Origin: RUG563 sp964549135
GTDB lineage: Bacteria > Bacillota > Clostridia > Christensenellales > Aristaeellaceae
Assembly (NCBI GenBank): GCA_964549135.1
Contig: CAZJUJ010000004.1
Coordinates: 13,454 to 77,453, forward strand
Direction: 5' to 3'
DNA: 64,000 nucleotides
Position 1 is the stretch's first letter. The number at the start of each line of letters is the position of its first letter. The notes beneath the pieces were generated by a model. That model did not search any database, was not told the DNA's origin, and worked only from the letters and a program-made list of their open reading frames with translations. Positions 40,786 through 50,854 of the stretch are shown here, one piece after another. The translations under genes were made by a program, and so were the position numbers.

Positions 40786-42528
40786 TTAGTCGAATGCCTC
40801 CCTGTTGGTTTTGTAGGCAACGTAGGCGTCCATCATGGCGGCCACCGCGTCGATCTTCTGGTCGTAGCGCTTTTTCATCAGCTTTCGGTTCCCGTTGGTA
40901 TCCTGAATGGCGATGCAATGCCCCATGGCAAAGCTCATCAGCCCTTCGTCAAATAAAAGCATCCGCTCCTCGGATAGTTTTTTCAGCTCCCCCAAAGGAA
41001 CGGATTCCGTCTTGCTTCCCTGTATCACCTTTTCGATGCCAAAGGGCCCGTTTTCGCTTTCCCAGCGTGCAATAAATTCCTTGGCGTTGTAGGGGTCATA
41101 GCCCACGCAGCGCACATCGTATTCATGCCCGGTGATGAAGCCATCCAAATCATCGTAGACCGTCATCATGTCCAGCACCGTTCCATCCATCACCACCAGG
41201 CTTCCCTCGGCAATGAATTCCTCATATTTGCTGTGCATGGCGGCGGGCAGCTTGTAAAACGTCAGATCAGAAATGTAATTTCGCGTCTTCACGCCAAAGC
41301 GCCCATCCCCAAGCGGGAATAGAAACGTAAACGCGCAAAAGTCGTCGCCCTGAGAAAGGTCGCACCCCATCGCGCACGGCATTTGCCAAAAGCTTTGCTT
41401 GCTATGCGGTTGAATTTCATCGTAGGTGAAGAAATAGGTGCTTCCCTCCATGGGAATGCCAAAGCGCTTGGCCAGCACGTCATTTCTTTCGCTGGGGGAT
41501 TTCTCGATCATCTCCACATCGCGCTGATAGGTTTCATAGCTCACGGTCTTGCCCAGGTTCGGATTGGCTTTCAGCCACATTTCCGGCCTGTTCACTTCGT
41601 CTATACTGTCCAGCTGGTAATACCATATGGATACCCAGGGGGCGTCGATCTCGCCGCGAAGAATCTTCATCAGCTTCATTTTGATCGTATCGCCAATGGC
41701 GTTGCGAACCGTTCCCTCGGAACTGATGGCGACTATCAGGTAATCGTCAATTTTGGAAGAACCCTGCTCTATCGCGCCGACTACATCCTCCCGCACATCG
41801 CAGCTTAGCCATTCATCAATGGTGGCGAATTTTGTCCGCATACTCTGCAGTTTGTCTACGCTCATGGGCACGGTTTCAATCCGGCTGTTGGTAATGAAGT
41901 TTTCAATGCCCTTCTTTGTGCTGGCCAGCTTTACCCGCCCTGCCTTGCTGCCGGTGGTATTCTGCAGGCTGCCCTCCGTCAGAAATTTGAATAGAGGCCC
42001 TCTGGCGCGGGTAATGGATGTGCGGATGGGAGAGAGCGTCTCATCCGCCTGCCGCATGGTGTATGCCGTAGCGATCTGGTGGGTGGTGGTGGTATCGATA
42101 TTCAGGAAATAGCTGTGCAGACTGCTTCCGTACATCGTCTTTGCTGCGCCGCGCGCTACGATCAGGTATTGCTTGTTGCATAGCCGTTTCTTGATTCGCT
42201 TGCGTACATATCGCATGCGCGTGCCATCCTCGCTGGGGATGGGCACCGCCTGCTCCACGAATCGATACCATCCGAAAATATCCTCCGCCCATAGCTTAAA
42301 GCTGTCCAGCAGCTCCAGATCAGATCCATCCGTCAGCGTCAATTCGTTGTTGCAATAGGCTACAAAGCCCTCCACCGCCTGATCATCGTAATAAAAATCC
42401 GGATTGGCAATCTTCTCGTCAATCCGGTGCATCTGCATCTCAATCGTTTCGCAGATGGGAATCTGCCCAGCCATCACCGCATCGCGAAATGCGCCATAAT
42501 AGCGCGGCACCGCTGTGTTTGATAGCAT
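40786..42528 (-). CDS. terL: Phage terminase large subunit
   Basis: The 580-residue protein is a terminase large subunit, the motor that packages DNA into phage heads. The ATPase part has ARGAAKT (residues 125-131, Walker A variant) and FATIDEWLS (Walker B, Asp238-Glu239). The nuclease part has CDLSQGDDFCAF, VGYDPYNAKEF and KKRYDQKIDAVAAMMDA, giving the three acidic clusters of an RNase H-like nuclease. All key residues appear present, so it is not visibly decayed. No small terminase, portal, capsid or tail gene is next to it. It begins four bases after the upstream gene. Confidence 0.93.
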   Translation of the reverse strand: MLSNTAVPRYYGAFRDAVMAGQIPICETIEMQMHRIDEKIANPDFYYDDQAVEGFVAYCNNELTLTDGSDLELLDSFKLWAEDIFGWYRFVEQAVPIPSEDGTRMRYVRKRIKKRLCNKQYLIVARGAAKTMYGSSLHSYFLNIDTTTTHQIATAYTMRQADETLSPIRTSITRARGPLFKFLTEGSLQNTTGSKAGRVKLASTKKGIENFITNSRIETVPMSVDKLQSMRTKFATIDEWLSCDVREDVVGAIEQGSSKIDDYLIVAISSEGTVRNAIGDTIKMKLMKILRGEIDAPWVSIWYYQLDSIDEVNRPEMWLKANPNLGKTVSYETYQRDVEMIEKSPSERNDVLAKRFGIPMEGSTYFFTYDEIQPHSKQSFWQMPCAMGCDLSQGDDFCAFTFLFPLGDGRFGVKTRNYISDLTFYKLPAAMHSKYEEFIAEGSLVVMDGTVLDMMTVYDDLDGFITGHEYDVRCVGYDPYNAKEFIARWESENGPFGIEKVIQGSKTESVPLGELKKLSEERMLLFDEGLMSFAMGHCIAIQDTNGNRKLMKKRYDQKIDAVAAMMDAYVAYKTNREAFD

Positions 42529-42531
42529 GTG

Positions 42532-43932
42532 CTATTGTTCCTTTTTCTTCTTTTCCTTGGGCGGATCATTTCGATGCTCGTAAGAATCCCTGGCTTTCTC
42601 CGCAGCGCGTGCAGATTCATACCATTCCTTTACGGTGTTCAGGCTCTTGGCGCTGAGCCTGGAAAAATCGGTCTTGTCATCCGGGGCTCCCCGATGGTTG
42701 TAGGCATCCCGTTTGTTCTCCACATCGCCGGCGGTTTCATACCATTTCTTAATTTTCTGCAGCGTGCCCAGATCCAGCTTGCCGGTATCCTTATCCTGGT
42801 ATTTCTCGATCTTGAAATCGCCCTCGTTCTTATCGAAAATGCGGGCAACCGTTTTCGATACCACTTTGGAAAGCGATTGCTTCAGAAAATCCGTCCCCGC
42901 CTCCTTTAGAAGACGCTCCATGGTGCCCGTCTCCCTTTTCTTCTGCTCGACAACAAGATCAGAATATCTCTTTTCCCGCTCAAGCCGCCCAATGCGCTTC
43001 AGCAGCTCGTCCTCATCCATTTGGCAGGCGCTCTTGGCCTCTTTTTTCACGCTTTTTAAGGCAGCGGCCTTCTTCTGCTCGCCGCCGGAATGCCCATCCG
43101 TTTTCGGGCTATCTTCTTCACCCGCGCCGCTCCGCTCCTTCCCCACGCCGTAGCGCAAACGCCCCAGCGCCGTCAGACTGCCGTCCGGGTTCTGAAATCG
43201 ACGGACGCCCCACTTTTGATCTTTGATGCCGTGGTGGGAGAGGACGGGTGAGGTGGAATCGGAATGGGATAATTCTTCGTCAATTTCTTCAATGCTACCA
43301 TAATCATTCCAACAGTCGTAAAGCGCACAAGTCTTGAAATAAACTCTTGCTTTTTTTGTGTCTGCATACCCCAGTTCTCGCAGCATAATAGAAGCGAGTT
43401 CATCGTTTTTTTGTTTGATTTGTTCATTCAGCTTTTTTCTTTCTGGGCTGTTCCATGGTAGGCTGTCATCGCCCAGTTTCGCGTGTATGTCACGAAGTTC
43501 AGACACAGGTTTTTGAAGTGAAAGTACATGAACATTGCCAGCATACGAATCATAGAGGAAGCGGCCCACTTCGTTCTGAAACCTGACCATGGGTGCAATG
43601 TAGTCATCGAATTCCTCGTCATCAAACATCTCAGGGTTTGCTGTCCACTGCTTAGCAAACTCTCGTAGCTCTTTTTCTCCTTCCTCAGGAGACAACTTTT
43701 TTCTTCTATCGACTTCCCATTTATGCCCCTTTTCTGTAATCAGACCGCGATCACTCAAGAAACCCAGCTTAGTCATCGCTTTTGTTGTCGATTCATCCAG
43801 ATGCCCCGAAAAACTTGTTTTCCCATACCGAAGTTTTCCCTCTTCGGTCAGGCTTCCATCTTTGTTCTGGTACCTTCTAATGCCCCACTTCATGCCCAGA
43901 ATCCCATAGTGCATCAGCTGATCGTTTTCCAT
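42532..43932 (-). CDS. Phage-type protein with two GMKWG-like motifs
   Basis: The 466-residue protein has the phage-associated motif HYGILGMKWGIRRYQ at residues 8-22, followed by NKDGSLTEEGKLRYG, and a second version HHGIKDQKWGVRRFQ at 233-247 followed by NPDGSLTALGRLRYG. Between them is a charged helical domain. A coiled-coil region follows (about 290-345), and the end has two similar units, KKWYETAGDVENKRDAY and KEWYESARAAEKARDSY. I chose ATG 43932, seven bases after AAGGAGG. Such proteins sit near terminase or portal genes in gut phages; their role is not known to me. It is the first gene of the cassette. Confidence 0.75.
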   Translation of the reverse strand: MENDQLMHYGILGMKWGIRRYQNKDGSLTEEGKLRYGKTSFSGHLDESTTKAMTKLGFLSDRGLITEKGHKWEVDRRKKLSPEEGEKELREFAKQWTANPEMFDDEEFDDYIAPMVRFQNEVGRFLYDSYAGNVHVLSLQKPVSELRDIHAKLGDDSLPWNSPERKKLNEQIKQKNDELASIMLRELGYADTKKARVYFKTCALYDCWNDYGSIEEIDEELSHSDSTSPVLSHHGIKDQKWGVRRFQNPDGSLTALGRLRYGVGKERSGAGEEDSPKTDGHSGGEQKKAAALKSVKKEAKSACQMDEDELLKRIGRLEREKRYSDLVVEQKKRETGTMERLLKEAGTDFLKQSLSKVVSKTVARIFDKNEGDFKIEKYQDKDTGKLDLGTLQKIKKWYETAGDVENKRDAYNHRGAPDDKTDFSRLSAKSLNTVKEWYESARAAEKARDSYEHRNDPPKEKKKKEQ

Positions 43933-43953
43933 ATCCATACCTCCTTTTCTTCA

Positions 43954-43983
43954 AATAAAAAGCCCCGAGCTTTTGCCCGGAGC
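43954..43983 (-). terminator. Terminator between secreted-protein operon and phage cassette
   Basis: On the reverse strand GCTCCGGGC pairs with GCTCGGGGC (two G-T pairs) around AAAA and is followed by TTTTTATTTG. It separates the lipoprotein operon from the cassette, so the cassette promoter must lie close to its start; none is clear. Confidence 0.8.
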
Positions 43984-44000
43984 GTCGTTGTGCATACTGT

Positions 44001-44912
44001 TCAGGGAAACACTTTTGTCCAGAAGTCCTCGTTTTTCAGAAGTTTATGTACAAAAAATGATAGGGTTTTGACACATTCGTCAACCTGTTCACTATACAAA
44101 TCGCGTTTTTCAGCGGTATCAATTACCCCCGTTCCTTTTCCTTTGATTCGTATAGCCTCTTCCCTAATCTCTTTTAGGTTGAAAAATAATGCTTCATATT
44201 GCTTGCCACCCTTTTGATCTTTGAAAAGAATTTTCAGATGTTTAATGATTTCTGAAATCACATCTGGCTCTTTCTTATTCTCGGAGACAAACGGCATTAT
44301 TTCAGGGCATTCGTTTTGTTTGTCTTTGTGCTTTTCGAAGTAGTCTTGATGGTCTTCCAACAGGTGAATGTAGTATATGAAGGCCGCCATGCTGTTGCAC
44401 TTTTTATCATAGTCCCACTCAATCCAGAGGAAATGACCGCCTGTCGGAAAATCGAACACCTTTGCCGTCGTTTTCAAGAGAATATCCTTGCGAATTGACC
44501 AATGGGCTTTATCAGAATCAGAACCTGTTTCCACGGGATAAACATAATCCCAGCCATGATGGGTATGATCCCGATGCTGCGAACAGCCAAAATCAATTGC
44601 AGTAATTGCTGGAAGTCCCCCAACGCCGTACTGTTCCAACATGGTCAAATGTTTATCCCATTTACCATCTGAGTCGGTCAAATTCTTTGATCGATTGGCC
44701 TCGTCTATAGCAAGCTGGCTGGCGTATAGCAATGCCATAAACGCTTGCTGTTGAGGTTTTTCCTTCAAAAAGTACGCTTCATCTTTAAGCAGAATCTTTT
44801 TCATCATTTTTTCGTGTTCCGCTTCATTTCCCGCATACCCCACCGACACCATGCCGGTCATAGGTATAAGAAATACAGTCAGTATCAGACAGATACTCAC
44901 AAACCGCTTCAT
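44001..44912 (-). CDS. Secreted His-rich protein, possible metal-dependent hydrolase
   Basis: The 303-residue protein has a signal peptide (residues 1-27) and a mostly helical mature part. Two His/Asp clusters stand out: SQHRDHTHHGWDY (His113, His116, His118, His119) and YIHLLEDHQDYF (His183, His188). Together they could form a metal site like that of zinc-dependent phospholipase C or nuclease folds, but I cannot match it to a known family. Its DNA is more AT-rich than the neighbours, which suggests transfer. It is translated after the lipoprotein with an ATGA overlap. Confidence 0.65.
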   Translation of the reverse strand: MKRFVSICLILTVFLIPMTGMVSVGYAGNEAEHEKMMKKILLKDEAYFLKEKPQQQAFMALLYASQLAIDEANRSKNLTDSDGKWDKHLTMLEQYGVGGLPAITAIDFGCSQHRDHTHHGWDYVYPVETGSDSDKAHWSIRKDILLKTTAKVFDFPTGGHFLWIEWDYDKKCNSMAAFIYYIHLLEDHQDYFEKHKDKQNECPEIMPFVSENKKEPDVISEIIKHLKILFKDQKGGKQYEALFFNLKEIREEAIRIKGKGTGVIDTAEKRDLYSEQVDECVKTLSFFVHKLLKNEDFWTKVFP

Positions 44913-46726
44913 TCCTTTGTCCTCTCAAACCCGGTGGCGTCAAACACCAGCAGCTTCTTCTCTGCAGTTGCAGTAAAGTGGTACTGAATGGGGGAATACC
45001 GGGCTTCGTCTCCGTTGCCAATCTCAATGGTGATCTGCATTCCCGGCTTCCAGGCGTATTTCCGGGCGGTTTCGCTCGTAAAGGCGGCGCTGAAGGTGGT
45101 TATTTCGCCTTCTTTCCCGCGCTCTGCCTTTTCAATCGTCCAATCCTCAAAGATCACCGGCTCGTCCGCATCCGGTATCGTCACGCTGACCTTCACGCTG
45201 GAATCAGCCGTCAGCACATTCGCAGGCACCGTAAGCGTTCCGCCGCTGAATCCTACCGTTCCATCCGGAATATCCGTCTGCCCGCCAAAGGCAGCGTCAA
45301 TAGGCGCGGCCAGGAACAGCGCTGCGCCATTGGGGTGAAGGATGCTCTGCACCCGCTGATCTTCCGCACCGCTATTTCCCATTTTTTCTTTCAGGGAAAA
45401 CATAAGCTCGCAATTCAGCAGCAGCGGCTCATATACCGGCGGCAGCTCCGTTTTGCGCTGCTGCCTGATTAGCTCGTTATATTTCTTTATGTCTTCCCGC
45501 TGGGTCTTGGTGGCTCCCTTGGGCGTTTCGGCATTCTGCACCGGGCCCAGGTATCTTTCATTCAGCGCTCGCTGCTCGTTTGCCAGGCTGTTCACATTAT
45601 CCAGCAGCGCTTCATAGGCGGCATTCAGATACTCCGTCCGCCCCGTACAGTCGTAAAGATCGATGTTGGTCTGGGCAATAAAGTAATGGGCAGACCAATC
45701 GTCGTAATCGCTGTTGGCATTCATCAGCGAAATATAATGCGCCGCCGTCTTTGCGTAATCCGCCTTGCCAAGGGTCTCCTTCGCCGAAGAAACAGCCAGC
45801 GGCAGAATGCGGGCCAGATCGTAATCCTTCCGGAATATCCGGCAGTCCATTTCTTCATAGGCCTTTACGGCGCTCAGGCACTCGGCGTATTGCCCGTTTT
45901 CGTAATAGCTTTCTGCCAGTGTCAGCCAGTAGGTACCCAGCATCTGGTAGGTATCCCCATTCGATTCGAGAAAACGGATGCGCGCGGCAACGTTTGCGTT
46001 GTTCTTCCATGCCACAAATTCGTCCACCGCGTTTTCGCTCAGCGCCAATTCCCCGGGCAAGTCATAGTCGCTCACCACCCGCACCATGTAAATAAACGTG
46101 TCCTTCCGGCTTTCGTGAAGGGCCTCTGCCGCCTCATCATCCAGCGCCCAGCTGTCCTGCAAATATTCCAGCTCGCTTTGGGCATTCGTCCTTGCGTAGC
46201 TGACTGCAGAATCCGCGGTCATATAAACAATGGATGCCGCCAGGCTGGATAAGCTGAAGGAATGAACCGCACTCATCAGTCCCAGGGGATTGGGAAGCGC
46301 AGCCCGAAGGGATTGGCCCCGATTCTGCTCCAGAACATATTCCAGCCGTTCCCGCTTGACGGCAGCCATCCGATACCTTTCCAGCGTATCGAGAATGGAG
46401 GTCAGCTGCACCAGCGTCCGGCTGTCTACTGCATTTGGATAAGTATTATTGATCAAACGGGAATAGGACTGCTCCAAATAGAGCCGACTGTTTTTGGAGG
46501 CGTTTATCTCCTGCGTCAGCACCGCCAGATAATTCAGCATGGCAATGGAATTGCGCTGAATTGCGTCCAGCGAAAATTCGCCTGCGCCCTCCTTGGCGGG
46601 CGCCGCTGTCGGCGCTGCGGTCGGCTGGGAAAAGCCGGAGATATCCTGCGCAGCGCATCCGGTCAGCGCCGTCAGGGCAAGCATAACCATCAGCAGCAGC
46701 GCGCATCCTCTCGTACTCCGTTTCAT
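44909..46726 (-). CDS. Large lipoprotein with helical repeat domain
   Basis: The 605-residue product has a lipoprotein signal peptide with the lipobox LTGC, then a long helical part with TPR-like units (for example YWLTLAESYYENGQYAECLS and YISLMNANSDYDDWSAHYFI) and a C-terminal beta domain with PDGTVGFSGGTLTVPAN and YRFTA-like strands. ATG 46726 follows GGAGGT at eight bases. The function is unknown; the repeats suggest protein binding at the outer face of the membrane. It is coupled to the secreted His-rich protein gene, so the two may act together. Confidence 0.75.
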   Translation of the reverse strand: MKRSTRGCALLLMVMLALTALTGCAAQDISGFSQPTAAPTAAPAKEGAGEFSLDAIQRNSIAMLNYLAVLTQEINASKNSRLYLEQSYSRLINNTYPNAVDSRTLVQLTSILDTLERYRMAAVKRERLEYVLEQNRGQSLRAALPNPLGLMSAVHSFSLSSLAASIVYMTADSAVSYARTNAQSELEYLQDSWALDDEAAEALHESRKDTFIYMVRVVSDYDLPGELALSENAVDEFVAWKNNANVAARIRFLESNGDTYQMLGTYWLTLAESYYENGQYAECLSAVKAYEEMDCRIFRKDYDLARILPLAVSSAKETLGKADYAKTAAHYISLMNANSDYDDWSAHYFIAQTNIDLYDCTGRTEYLNAAYEALLDNVNSLANEQRALNERYLGPVQNAETPKGATKTQREDIKKYNELIRQQRKTELPPVYEPLLLNCELMFSLKEKMGNSGAEDQRVQSILHPNGAALFLAAPIDAAFGGQTDIPDGTVGFSGGTLTVPANVLTADSSVKVSVTIPDADEPVIFEDWTIEKAERGKEGEITTFSAAFTSETARKYAWKPGMQITIEIGNGDEARYSPIQYHFTATAEKKLLVFDATGFERTKE

Positions 46727-46918
46727 CTGTATGTACCTCCGTCGGAAAAGCTTTGGAAGGAATCCATCAAACACGAGGGCAAAGTCCTTCTTCATCACAA
46801 GAACGATGTTTCCCCCTCTTTCAGGAGTCGGGGCCATACATGTTTGATCCAGATAACGCTTAATAGAACACGCGTTTCATCGTTCTTTTCATTGCATGCA
46901 GAGCCGTCAGCCCCTCTT

Positions 46919-46927
46919 ATTGTACCA
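46919..46927 (-). promoter_or_regulatory. Possible extended -10 promoter for the lipoprotein operon
   Basis: Reverse-strand TGGTACAAT is an extended -10 box without a clear -35. It would give a leader of about 185 bases. I see nothing else between 46727 and 46918. Confidence 0.4.
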
Positions 46928-46964
46928 TACAGCATTCCGCCTGGAATTAATTTCCCATTACATA

Positions 46965-47190
46965 TTATTGCAGTTCTGTTAATTTATCCACCGCCGCATT
47001 CAGCAGCCATTCATACTCGCTGATGATGCGGTTCATGCTCTCCAGAACCGCAGAAGATGTCGGCGGATCAAAGATCAGCTTCACCTTCATGCAGACATAG
47101 GTCTTCACCCCTTCAAGACACGCCTCTTGAGGGCCTGCAAAATCACGCCATGTTTGGCTTGCGTCTAACAGCCTTGAGAATGCTGTCCAT
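46965..47190 (-). pseudogene. Frameshifted small gene (about 75 codons)
   Basis: On the reverse strand an ATG at 47190 follows AAAGGAG and opens MDSILKAVRRKPNMA before a stop. The next frame continues without a stop as SRLLDASQTWRDFAGPQEAC, then LEGVKTYVCMKVKLIFDPPT, SSAVLES, and ends with AAVDKLTELQ at 46965. The total length is 226 bases, one more than a multiple of three, which fits a single-base insertion. The 3' part alone could still be made from ATG 47090 (41 residues). I do not recognise the protein. Confidence 0.4.
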
Positions 47191-47266
47191 TAGGAAATCT
47201 CCTTTTCTCCATAATCCAACAGGCGTTGGAACGCCGCAATTGCCCCCGCCCGCTGGTTTTGCGCGC

Positions 47267-47295
47267 TTGCCTTTTTGCTTCGTTCATGCTATACT
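47267..47295 (+). promoter_or_regulatory. Sigma-A promoter for the DUF4298 gene
   Basis: TTGCCT (47267-47272), 17-base spacer, TATACT (47290-47295) with an extended TGC before it. The start lies about 26 bases before the ATG. A small GGCGTT/AACGCC hairpin is present at 47222-47235. Confidence 0.8.
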
Positions 47296-47328
47296 CCTCA
47301 GGAGAACCCGCCCGAAAGGAGAAGCATC

Positions 47329-47610
47329 ATGACGCCCGCACCCGATTTACAGGAAGCCCTTACCAGAATCGCCGCCATGGAGGAATGCATGGACGCCGTG
47401 GAGGCCGCCCTGCGCCGCGAACAATCCCTGGCCGATCCCGCCATGGAGGATAAAATCCGCCATCTGACCGTCTACATGGAAAGCGGCCTGTGGCTCGCGG
47501 ATTATGAAAGGGATGCGCGCGGCGAATTGCCCCCCGGCCTGAAGCGGGGCGTTTTATCCCAGGATGGGCTTTACAACCTGCTGGACGAAATCAGGCAGAC
47601 CCGCGGCTGA
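47329..47610 (+). CDS. DUF4298 domain protein
   Basis: The 93-residue protein matches DUF4298: RIAAMEECMDAVEAAL, HLTVYMESGLWLADYERDAR, GELPPGLKRGVLSQDGLYNL and LLDEIRQ. The family is widespread in Firmicutes and of unknown function, often as a single gene. ATG 47329 follows AAAGGAG. It is monocistronic and convergent with ftsZ across a degraded copy of the palindromic element. Confidence 0.88.
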   Translation: MTPAPDLQEALTRIAAMEECMDAVEAALRREQSLADPAMEDKIRHLTVYMESGLWLADYERDARGELPPGLKRGVLSQDGLYNLLDEIRQTRG

Positions 47611-47848
47611 AGGCAGCGCTTTTTCTGCATTATACAATTCTCTTCGGGAAGAAGATTTCTGGACACCCAAAGAATCCCGCACACGCAAGCGGGAGAACAT
47701 CGCAGGCGCGGGCTTTTGAGCCAGGCACATCTTCCCGCCCCTCCTGTAAACTGGCGCTTGCACGGCAACCCATGATCAGCTAAAGGCGCTGCGCCTCTTC
47801 CCGCGCCCGAAGGCTGGTTCCCGAGGTTTTGCAGAGAACATAACCCAA

Positions 47849-47965
47849 CTGAATGCCAGCGCTGCAAAAAGAATAAACGGCAAGGAAAAACAACAATGCT
47901 CCCCAATCTGACGGGGAGCATTGCGTTATTTCTATTCTTTTCCTCTTTTGCTGCATCGGCGTTCA
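47849..47965. repeat. Nested palindromic intergenic element, copy 4 (degraded)
   Basis: The inner part of the element is present: TGAATGCCAGCGCTGCAAAA (47850), the central hairpin, and the mirrored TTTTGCTGCATCGGCGTTCA (47946). The outer stems have decayed: a weak GCGCGGGCTTTTGAGCCAGG around 47708 and CTTCCCG at 47731 are the only traces. It fills the gap between the convergent DUF4298 gene and ftsZ (474 bases). Confidence 0.6.
47895..47922. terminator. Bidirectional terminator between DUF4298 and ftsZ
   Basis: AATGCTCCCC (47895-47904) pairs with GGGGAGCATT (47913-47922). The reverse strand continues with GTTGTTTTTCC, so it ends the ftsA-ftsZ transcript about 160 bases after ftsZ. Confidence 0.82.
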
Positions 47966-48084
47966 AACCAGACAGAGCAAAGGGCGAAGCAGTCCGGATA
48001 TCCTTCCTTGAGAGCATGCAGCGGAGGCCCCTCTTTGTCTGCAAAGAATGGTTTCCCTGCAAAATCTGCCCTCATCTCACCGGC

Positions 48085-49452
<1,368 letters not shown>

Positions 49453-49489
49453 GGTTTTTATCCCCCTATGATAAGATGGCAGACGGCAA

Positions 49490-50665
49490 TCAGCCGCCAA
49501 AAAGGCTTCTGAAGAATGCGCCCACGCTGCCGGCGGCGCGTTCATTGGAAGCAGTATCGATAATCAGATCCAGCAGCCCCAGGGCGCTGGAATAGGCAGG
49601 GCTGGAGAGCTTCACCGCCTTGCGGGGCAATTCCCGCACGGGCTTATCCAGCTTGGCCGCCAGAAAATCGCGGCCGCCGCGGTTGATGGCCAGGCCGCCG
49701 CCCGTCAGATACACGGGCGACCAATTGCTCAGCTTCACGCCGGATTCCTTGATGGCATCCCGCACCGCCTCGCAGATTTCCTCCGCGCGGGGCTCCAGAA
49801 TTTCCTCCACCTTTTCCCGGGGGAAGCTCTTGGGATTGCCCTCCTTATCCGCGCCCTCAAAGGCGGCCTGTCCGGCGGAAAGGCCGTATACATAGGCGCG
49901 CTTGATCTGCTCGGCCACCGGCAGGGTAACCTCCAGGCCATAGGCCAGATCAGCCGCAATATGCCCGCCGCCCATGGGGATGGTTTTCAGATAGCTCAGG
50001 GCGTCGCCCTCCACCGCCATGACCTCGGTATTGAGATAGCCCATATCCACCAGAATGGCCGTGCGGTCGCGCTCCTCATCCGGCACGAAAAGCATCGCCT
50101 GCCCCGTGGGGGTCGAGAAGCAGCCGCTCACCGTAATGCCGATGCTGCGGAAGCGCTCCGTCACATCCTCCAGGAAAAACTGATCGGCAATCACAAAGGA
50201 TACCATGGCCCGCAGTTCATAGCCATGCATGCCCATGGGCTCCAGCGTTTTTTTGCCATCGTCCACGATGAACCAGGCTGGGCTGCGATGAATCACGCTG
50301 CCCCGCACCTCCCCCAGCTCATTGGTGGCGCGGGCAAACAATTCGTTGATATCCCGCTCCGTCACCCGGGGGTCTGCGCCCTGCAATTCCACCTTGACTT
50401 CCACCGTGCGCACCTGGGAAAAATCCCCCGGCACGCCCACGTTGATTTCCCTGATCCTTGTGTGGGATTGCTCCTCCGCCTCATGCACCGCATGGCTGAT
50501 GGCCTCATTGAGCGCATCGGGGGCGTTCCATCTCCCCTCCATATAGCCATCGTAGGTGGCGATGCCTGCCCCAATAATGTCACAGCGCTGCCGTCCGCTG
50601 GTTTCGGCGACCAGCGCCACAATCTTGCTCGTGCCAAAGTCCATTGCGGCCACTGTTGTTTTCAT
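49490..50665 (-). CDS. ftsA: Cell division protein FtsA
   Basis: The 391-residue actin-fold protein anchors FtsZ to the membrane. It has AAMDFGTSKIVALVAE (phosphate 1 loop), an SHS2-like insertion (VNVGVPGDFSQVRTVEVKV), MGGGHIAADLA and VYLTGGGLAINRGG (adenosine and phosphate loops). The C-terminus, AGSVGAFFRSLFGG, forms the amphipathic membrane helix. It begins the ftsA-ftsZ unit behind its own promoter at 50758-50786. Confidence 0.94.
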   Translation of the reverse strand: MKTTVAAMDFGTSKIVALVAETSGRQRCDIIGAGIATYDGYMEGRWNAPDALNEAISHAVHEAEEQSHTRIREINVGVPGDFSQVRTVEVKVELQGADPRVTERDINELFARATNELGEVRGSVIHRSPAWFIVDDGKKTLEPMGMHGYELRAMVSFVIADQFFLEDVTERFRSIGITVSGCFSTPTGQAMLFVPDEERDRTAILVDMGYLNTEVMAVEGDALSYLKTIPMGGGHIAADLAYGLEVTLPVAEQIKRAYVYGLSAGQAAFEGADKEGNPKSFPREKVEEILEPRAEEICEAVRDAIKESGVKLSNWSPVYLTGGGLAINRGGRDFLAAKLDKPVRELPRKAVKLSSPAYSSALGLLDLIIDTASNERAAGSVGAFFRSLFGG

Positions 50666-50757
50666 CCGTCCATCATCCCCTGTTCGTCAGGCTTTCCCGT
50701 CCCTTGACGGCATAGCCAGAAAAAGCCGAAAGCGCAATCATCCTATTCGGTCAGTTT

Positions 50758-50786
50758 ATTGTAACAGTTTTGTGATAATTTGGCAA
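50758..50786 (-). promoter_or_regulatory. Sigma-A promoter for ftsA-ftsZ
   Basis: Reverse-strand TTGCCA (50786-50781), 17-base spacer, TACAAT (50763-50758) preceded by TGT, an extended -10. It lies in the 190-base gap after ftsQ. The transcript would have a leader of about 85 bases. Confidence 0.85.
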
Positions 50787-50854
50787 GTGAAAAACGAGGA
50801 AAAGCCGGGTTTTTTTGAAAGTTTTTTCGCAAATTCCATTCTTTTTTCCTTATT

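Noticed and set aside
40092..43932. Complete prophage
   Set aside because: There is no integrase, repressor, portal, capsid, tail or lysis gene, and no attachment-site repeat or tRNA was seen at the edges.
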